From: Clostridiaceae bacterium
GTDB lineage: Bacteria; Bacillota; Clostridia; Saccharofermentanales; UBA5734
Length of the DNA stretch: 11,462 bases
Assembly: GCA_012727965.1 (NCBI GenBank)
Contig: JAAYFZ010000311.1
Span: forward strand, 1 to 11,462
Reading direction: 5' to 3'
Shown: piece by piece, positions 6,667 through 11,462 of the stretch
How the letters are laid out: each line of letters starts with the position of its first letter
Numbering within the stretch: position 1 is the first letter of the stretch
Translations under genes and position numbers: made by a program
Notes under the pieces: model-generated
The model's database searches: none
The model's input: the letters and a program-made list of their open reading frames with translations, nothing else
Told to the model about the DNA's origin: nothing

Positions 6667-7179
6667 ATGAAAAAATTACTACTAACTATCACTGCTATTA
6701 TGCTTACATTTGCTTTGGCATTATCTGCCGCAGGCTGTGCAGGTAAGGACGATGACAAGAAATCCGGCAAGCTTGAGGGCTCACTTGAGGATATTCTCAA
6801 ACAGATTTACGAGAAGGCTGAACTTAGTGATGATTTCCGTCAATGGACAGAGGAAGGGCTTCTGACGAATGAGATAAATGATGAAAATGAAGAATATCAC
6901 CTTGGCAAAAAAGGCATAGTTTTCAAAGAAGCTATTATTTCTGAGCCGATGATGATGCCTTCAGCTTATGCTCTCTGCCTGATCAGAGCAAATGAAGATC
7001 AGGATATTGAAGCACTGAAGACTGAAATGAAAGACAGTGCCAATCCAAATAAATGGATCTGTGTCGGCGTTGATGAGAAAAATGTACTTGTGGACAATGT
7101 AGGCGACGTTGTTATGCTGGTTATGAGTGATGACAATGCACAGGCTATAATGGATGCTTTCAAGGCTTTTGCTTCATAA
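6667..7179 (+). CDS. Small lipoprotein, DUF4358-like
   Basis: A 170-residue protein with a lipoprotein signal: KK at residues 2-3, a hydrophobic stretch to about 19, and lipobox AAGC with the acylated Cys at residue 24. A short charged linker (GKDDDKKSG) follows. The mature part, about 130 residues, is acidic and has no transmembrane segment. Length, layout and the C-terminal pattern (Val-Asp-Asn-Val-Gly-Asp-Val-Val, then a Ser-Asp-Asp turn and a final helix) resemble DUF4358 lipoproteins, which often sit beside MBOAT and DHHW genes in Clostridia; I cannot confirm this without a profile search. ATG 6667 is preferred over ATG 6652 because GGAGG lies 8 bases before it and the lipoprotein signal then begins properly. 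Its stop touches the MBOAT start, suggesting a role in the same process on the outer face of the membrane. Confidence 0.85.
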   Translation: MKKLLLTITAIMLTFALALSAAGCAGKDDDKKSGKLEGSLEDILKQIYEKAELSDDFRQWTEEGLLTNEINDENEEYHLGKKGIVFKEAIISEPMMMPSAYALCLIRANEDQDIEALKTEMKDSANPNKWICVGVDEKNVLVDNVGDVVMLVMSDDNAQAIMDAFKAFAS

Positions 7180-8673
7180 ATGGTTTTCTCCAGCGTTAGC
7201 TTCCTGTTTTTCTTCTTGCCGGTGGTACTACTACTCTATTACCTGATGCCGGCAAAAACAAGAAACATGGTTTTACTTGCGGCAAGTTTACTATTTTACA
7301 CCTGGGGTGAGCCTGCTTATATCGTTATCATGATAGTTTCATGTTTATCTGGCTATATCCACGGCATCTTGATTGAGAAAAAAAGAGCTGGGCAATATGC
7401 AAAACTATTGCTCAGCTCTTCAATTATTATTAGTCTTGGAATGTTATTGTATTTTAAGTATAGCGATTTTATGATTGTGAACATTAACGCTCTGACTGGA
7501 AGCAGGCTTGGTCTTCTGAATATAGCTCTGCCGATTGGTATTAGTTTTTACACTTTTCAGATCATCTCATACACGATCGATGTTTATCGCGGACGATTCA
7601 GAGCGCAGAAAAACTTAATCAGTTTTGCGACATATATTACCTTCTTCCCGCAGCTAATCGCGGGGCCAATTGTCAGATATAGTGATATCGCCAGCCAATT
7701 AACATATCGTGATGGTTATCCGATCAGGAAAACTACTTCTTCGTCTGAAAATGAAACTATGAATCAGTATACTTCAAAATCGCTTGCAGCTTCAATTTCA
7801 GAGGGTATACTTCGTTTCACTTTCGGGCTGGCAAAAAAGGTTCTCCTTGCAAACAGCTTCGGCAAACTAGTTGGTTTGCTAGAATTAAATAGTACTATGT
7901 CCGTTCTGACTATGTGGTTAATCAGCGCTGCTTTCATGCTCCAGATTTATTTCGATTTCTCCGGTTATAGCGATATGGCAATCGGACTTGGCCGCATGTT
8001 CGGCTTCCATTTTCCAGAGAACTTCCGCTATCCACTAACTGCGATCAGTATTTCAGATTTTTGGAGACGCTGGCATATCTCTCTTGGCAGTTGGTTTCGC
8101 GACTATGTCTATATACCCCTTGGTGGTTCACGCTGCAGCAAAATTCGACTGTTAATTAATATCATGATCGTCTGGCTTCTAACTGGACTCTGGCATGGGG
8201 CAAAATGGAATTTTGTTTTATGGGGAGGTTATTTTGCAATTCTGCTAGCAGCAGAAAAGCTGATAAGGATAGATCGTATTAAGCTGCCAAAAGCAATCAA
8301 ACATCTACGGACGATTTTTTTCGTGCTGCTAAGCTTCAGCATCTTCTACTCGTCAAATGCAGATGAAGCATTTTTTATGCTTAAAAATATGCTGCCAGGT
8401 TCAAACCTGAAGCTGTATGACAGCATCACTATATATTATCTTCGCAGTTACCTTCTGCCAATCGTTATAGGGATTATAGCTGCCACACCAATACCGGCAA
8501 AAGTCATCAATTATGTTCGTAATTACAATATTGAAAATAGCTTTATAAGGAAGCTTAATCTCTCAATTATTGTTGATCTGGCAGCACCAATTTATATGCT
8601 GACCCTACTGGTATTATCAACAGCTGGAATCGTAGATGGTTCATTTAATCCATTCATATATTTCCGTTTCTAG
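7180..8673 (+). CDS. MBOAT-family O-acyltransferase (AlgI/DltB-like)
   Basis: A 497-residue multi-spanning membrane protein, standard length for AlgI-type MBOATs. The start MVFSSVSFLFFFLPVVLLLYY is typical. Core motifs follow: FFPQLIAGPIVRYSD near 155-169, FDFSGYSDMAIGLGRMFG near 259-275, SDFWRRWHISLGSWFRDY at 292-309, and LTGLWHGAKWNFVLWG at 334-349. His339 in WHG is the conserved catalytic His, and His299 is also conserved. The segment near 176-205 is a hydrophilic Ser/Thr/Asn-rich loop, longer than I expect in homologues. The family transfers acyl groups, usually acetyl, across the membrane to surface polysaccharides or teichoic acids. The ATG follows directly on the lipoprotein TAA with no good ribosome binding site, so translation is probably coupled. 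The polymer modified is unknown. Confidence 0.95.
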   Translation: MVFSSVSFLFFFLPVVLLLYYLMPAKTRNMVLLAASLLFYTWGEPAYIVIMIVSCLSGYIHGILIEKKRAGQYAKLLLSSSIIISLGMLLYFKYSDFMIVNINALTGSRLGLLNIALPIGISFYTFQIISYTIDVYRGRFRAQKNLISFATYITFFPQLIAGPIVRYSDIASQLTYRDGYPIRKTTSSSENETMNQYTSKSLAASISEGILRFTFGLAKKVLLANSFGKLVGLLELNSTMSVLTMWLISAAFMLQIYFDFSGYSDMAIGLGRMFGFHFPENFRYPLTAISISDFWRRWHISLGSWFRDYVYIPLGGSRCSKIRLLINIMIVWLLTGLWHGAKWNFVLWGGYFAILLAAEKLIRIDRIKLPKAIKHLRTIFFVLLSFSIFYSSNADEAFFMLKNMLPGSNLKLYDSITIYYLRSYLLPIVIGIIAATPIPAKVINYVRNYNIENSFIRKLNLSIIVDLAAPIYMLTLLVLSTAGIVDGSFNPFIYFRF

Positions 8674-8722
8674 CATGTTATGTTGTCTCTTATTTTTACA
8701 TTTATTGAAAGAATAGTGGTTT

Positions 8723-9853
8723 ATGAGTAAATTATATTCAAAGATATTATCAATTGTACATATTCTGCTAATCGGGCTGTTTTGCGCCTTTGTCATTAGC
8801 ATGTCACTATTGCATATACTAATCGAAGATCAGCAGTACTCCTATTCAGAGAGAAGATCACTGGCAGTCAAACCAGACCTTGATCTTAAATTGGTTAAAA
8901 ACGCAGAGCTGTCAGAAGCAGTAGAAACCTATCTGCTCGATCATTTCCCTTTACGTGATCTCTATAGAAAAATCACGGCATCAACTAATATTTATCTTCT
9001 ACAGATGATGGATCATAACGGTGTTTTTTATCAAAATGGCGGCCTGTACAAAACTGAATTCCCGCTGAAAAGCGATCAGGTAAAACAAGCAGCAGAACTT
9101 ATCAGTATGCTAAGCGTCGGATCATTATCAGAACTCAACAGCTATTATGCGATCATTCCGGATAAGAATTTTTATCTCCCTGATCCAAACATCTCCCCTC
9201 GTTTTGATCATGGCAGAATACTAGAGATAATGAAAAACAGTACAGAGAAAAGCAAACTCATTGACATTACATCCGAGTTATCTGTGGAGCATTATTACAA
9301 GACTGATCTTCATTGGGATCAATCAAAGCTAACTGAATTAGCTGCTGTGTTGGCGATGGAGATGGGTAATTTCAGAAATGGTGAGCTGCCACAATATGAG
9401 ATTCATGATTACAGCCCTTTCCACGGAGCCTGGCATGGGCGTTGGGCAATCGGCAACCAAGCTGACAAACTGACTTGGTTAAGCAACACACAAGTAGAAG
9501 AAGCAAAGGTTTTTGATCATTACGATGGCAGTTTGCATGGAGTATATGAGATAGATGCTCTGCAGCGACCTGATGCTTACGACCTTTATCTGAATGGAGC
9601 CAGACCACTGCTCACTATCACCTCCAAGCCGGAGAGATCGGAAACCCATAATAAATTATATTTATTCAGGGATTCTTTTGGCAGTAGTCTGGCTCCGCTT
9701 CTTTTAGCATATTATGATGAAATCGTCTTGATCGATCTGAGATATGTGTCTGCTTCTTCGCTGTATAACCTGATAGAATTCACGCCAGGTGCAGATGTTC
9801 TATTTCTCTATAGTTCTATGATCATAAACGACAGCTCCATGCTTAGGCGCTGA
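8723..9853 (+). CDS. DHHW-family protein, membrane-anchored SGNH-like (AlgJ/AlgX-type)
   Basis: A 376-residue protein with a single N-terminal membrane anchor (about 11-34), so the remainder is extracytoplasmic. DHFPLRDLYRK near 73-83 is typical of the family. The signature TDLHWDQ at 194-200 carries the Asp195/His197 pair of the active site; the family name motif is DHHW, and here the first His is Leu. LFRDSFGSS at 314-322 supplies the probable nucleophile Ser318, and IDLRY follows near 337-341. In AlgJ/AlgX the equivalent residues transfer or remove O-acetyl groups on extracellular alginate, so this protein is the likely partner of the upstream MBOAT. It lies 49 bp after that gene with no promoter or terminator between. 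The ribosome binding site is weak (GAAAG about 11 bases upstream). Confidence 0.88.
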   Translation: MSKLYSKILSIVHILLIGLFCAFVISMSLLHILIEDQQYSYSERRSLAVKPDLDLKLVKNAELSEAVETYLLDHFPLRDLYRKITASTNIYLLQMMDHNGVFYQNGGLYKTEFPLKSDQVKQAAELISMLSVGSLSELNSYYAIIPDKNFYLPDPNISPRFDHGRILEIMKNSTEKSKLIDITSELSVEHYYKTDLHWDQSKLTELAAVLAMEMGNFRNGELPQYEIHDYSPFHGAWHGRWAIGNQADKLTWLSNTQVEEAKVFDHYDGSLHGVYEIDALQRPDAYDLYLNGARPLLTITSKPERSETHNKLYLFRDSFGSSLAPLLLAYYDEIVLIDLRYVSASSLYNLIEFTPGADVLFLYSSMIINDSSMLRR

Positions 9854-9870
9854 TATTCAGTCTTGTATTA

Positions 9871-11379
9871 TTATTTGAAACTATCCTCAGTCACATCACG
9901 GCGTAGTTCTTCTGCCGCGATTTTTCCGCTTTGGAGAACGATCGGCACTCCAGCTCCCGGGTGAATGCTGCTTCCGGCAAAATACAGCCCTTCACATGCC
10001 TTGGACTTGGCCTGCGGGCGCCAGTGATTACTCTGTCTAAGCGTTGGCTGAAGACCGAAGGTTGCGCCATTGTAGGCAGAGAATTTATCTCGGAAATCAA
10101 TTGGAGTCATAACCGACTCGCTGACGATTTCATTTTCTATATTGGCACAGCCAGGCAGACGTGAAACTTTGCTTATGGCCTGTTTGCGGTACTTCTCGAT
10201 TGTCTCAGAATTGTACTCATACTTAGCCGTCGCCAGTTCAGACACCGGCATTAATACATAGAAACCATCTTTGCCTCCAGGTGCTAGATCTGAATCTCCT
10301 CGTGAGGGTATACTCAAATAAATCGATGCGTCTTCGATATAGCTGCCGTCAAATATACTTGATAGATTTTTATCAAGATCCTCGGCGATTATGAAGGTAT
10401 GAGTCTCAAGATCTTCGTACTTTTTGTCCATTCCCCAATAGAAAATCAGACATGAACAGGAATAGTCCATCTTGTCAATCTTCTCATCTGTATACTTGCC
10501 TTTTGCCTTATTATCCTTGATAAGATGTTTGATCGTATGCGGGAAATCGACATTTGAAATTACAGCATCTGCCTGATGAAGTGTCCCGTTAACCTTCACT
10601 CCGACAGCACGCCCATTTTCAATCACGATTTCATCAACAGTGGAATTGTAGTGGATTTTGCCATTAAGCTCCTCAATGAGTCCAGCCATGGCTTTTGCCA
10701 TTGTGTGCATACCACCCTTGATGTACCAGACACCATAGAGAAGCTCGATCATAGGAATAATATTGTACAGAGATGGTCCGTTTTGCGGTGAAACTCCTAT
10801 ATAAAGAGTCTGGAAACTAAGCATTTGTTGTATATCTTTATCCTTAATATAACGGGCCATCATATGGTCAGCACTGTCGAATGTTTTTAACTTAAGTGCT
10901 TGATTGAGCATTTTCGGCGTATAAATATCCTTCCAACTGCGGAACGGCCGGGTTATGAAATAATCGAGTGCTACCTGATATCGTCCATAGATGTCGGCAA
11001 GGTAACGCTGGAAGCCCAAAGCTGTTTCAGCACCTTTGTCTTCGAGCATTTCCGTCAATTTGACAAGATCACCGGATACATCGTAACGAGTATGGTCTGG
11101 ACGATTGAAATACACTGAATACATCGGCTCAAGTCGATGCATGGGAATATAATCAGCAGGATCTCTGCCGGCACAGCGAAATACATCTTCATATACATCG
11201 GGCATCATAACAAGGGTCGGGCCGACATCATATTCATAGCCATCCTTGCTGATCCTGTGCATCTTGCCCCCGGGTATATCATTTTTTTCAAACAGCTCGA
11301 TCTCATAACCAGCAGCGGCCAGTCTTACTGCTGACGATAAACCCGCAACACCAGCTCCTACTACGATGACTTTTTTCAT
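9871..11379 (-). CDS. CrtI/CrtN-type carotenoid desaturase (phytoene desaturase family)
   Basis: A 502-residue FAD-dependent oxidoreductase of the usual CrtI length. The N-terminal Rossmann motif is VIVVGAGVAGLSSA, with GxGxxG at 8-13 and Glu31 closing the second strand. PGGKM follows near 36-40. The C-terminal family signature GLYFAGSSIHPGAGVP lies near 464-480. Such enzymes introduce double bonds into phytoene or diapophytoene at the membrane. No phytoene or dehydrosqualene synthase is in the window, so substrate and product are unknown, and a related carotenoid oxidase or isomerase is possible. ATG at 11379 has GAGGAGG 8 bases upstream, itself within the end of the preceding gene, whose TAA directly touches the ATG. 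The two genes are therefore probably cotranscribed and translationally coupled. Confidence 0.93.
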   Translation of the reverse strand: MKKVIVVGAGVAGLSSAVRLAAAGYEIELFEKNDIPGGKMHRISKDGYEYDVGPTLVMMPDVYEDVFRCAGRDPADYIPMHRLEPMYSVYFNRPDHTRYDVSGDLVKLTEMLEDKGAETALGFQRYLADIYGRYQVALDYFITRPFRSWKDIYTPKMLNQALKLKTFDSADHMMARYIKDKDIQQMLSFQTLYIGVSPQNGPSLYNIIPMIELLYGVWYIKGGMHTMAKAMAGLIEELNGKIHYNSTVDEIVIENGRAVGVKVNGTLHQADAVISNVDFPHTIKHLIKDNKAKGKYTDEKIDKMDYSCSCLIFYWGMDKKYEDLETHTFIIAEDLDKNLSSIFDGSYIEDASIYLSIPSRGDSDLAPGGKDGFYVLMPVSELATAKYEYNSETIEKYRKQAISKVSRLPGCANIENEIVSESVMTPIDFRDKFSAYNGATFGLQPTLRQSNHWRPQAKSKACEGLYFAGSSIHPGAGVPIVLQSGKIAAEELRRDVTEDSFK

Positions 11380-11462
11380 TTACGCATCCTCCTCTTGTTT
11401 ATCCTGAAGTCGTCTGATGATCTCATGACCCGCAACAGGCATACTATAAAAATAGCCCTGAA
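11380..11462 (-). CDS. C-terminal end of a probable EAL-domain protein (partial)
   Basis: Only the last 26 codons are present, ending in TAA at 11380-11382. The translation begins QGYFYSMPVAGHEIIRRL, which resembles the end of EAL domains (pattern QGY-x-F/Y-S/A-x-P near the C-terminus). EAL proteins hydrolyse cyclic di-GMP to pGpG, often with GGDEF or sensory domains upstream; catalytic residues lie outside the window. The other two frames here are closed by stops or lack any pattern, supporting this frame. The stop abuts the desaturase start with no gap. Confidence 0.72.
   Translation of the reverse strand, partial: QGYFYSMPVAGHEIIRRLQDKQEEDA

Noticed and set aside
8674..8722. Possible promoter between MBOAT and DHHW genes
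   Set aside because: TTGTCT is present but no -10-like hexamer lies at 16-18 bp, so cotranscription is more likely.
9850..9860. CTGA/TCAG mini-hairpin at the convergent ends of the DHHW and desaturase genes
   Set aside because: Only a 4-bp stem with a 3-base loop and no proper T-run, too weak to call a bidirectional terminator.

Overview
The window (about 43% GC by eye) most resembles a Clostridia-type Bacillota chromosome. The evidence is strong AGGAGG-like ribosome binding sites, a low-GC gene mix, an RND permease without an adjacent membrane-fusion protein or TolC, a bacteriohemerythrin, a DUF4358-like lipoprotein beside MBOAT and DHHW-family genes, and a CrtI-type desaturase. The genus cannot be named from the sequence. 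I see no mobile element, CRISPR array, tRNA or rRNA, and no sign of recent transfer.

Left part (1-5476, minus strand): an RND efflux operon. A sigma-A-type promoter (5448-5476) carries two copies of the palindromic core GACCGGTC, one between -35 and -10 and one just past the start site. It drives a 1258-residue RND permease with a coiled-coil insertion of about 230 residues where AcrB has its docking domain. The TetR-family regulator follows, overlapping the permease by 4 bp (GTGA). Next, 86 bp on, comes an AI-2E-family membrane protein cut by the window edge. The simplest reading is an autoregulated, drug- or lipid-responsive exporter whose repressor is the second gene of its own operon.

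Middle (5523-6598): a bacteriohemerythrin on the minus strand, with its own promoter and terminator, diverges from dtd (D-aminoacyl-tRNA deacylase) on the plus strand. The hemerythrin has Gln in place of one usual iron-binding His.

Right-middle (6612-9853, plus strand): dtd is followed by a surface-acylation module: a small lipoprotein, an MBOAT O-acyltransferase starting on the base after the lipoprotein stop, and a membrane-anchored DHHW/AlgX-like protein. By analogy with AlgI/AlgJ/AlgX and DltB/DltD, the MBOAT would pass an acyl group across the membrane and the DHHW protein would place it on a surface polymer. A hairpin could hide the lipoprotein ribosome binding site.

Right end (9871-11462, minus strand): a CrtI/CrtN-type carotenoid desaturase follows, with no spacing, the end of a gene whose last 26 residues look like the C-terminus of an EAL (cyclic-di-GMP phosphodiesterase) domain. 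It converges on the DHHW gene with 17 bp between them.

The strongest candidates for something little described are the coiled-coil-bearing RND permease with its two-operator promoter, and the lipoprotein-MBOAT-DHHW module with its possible translational switch.
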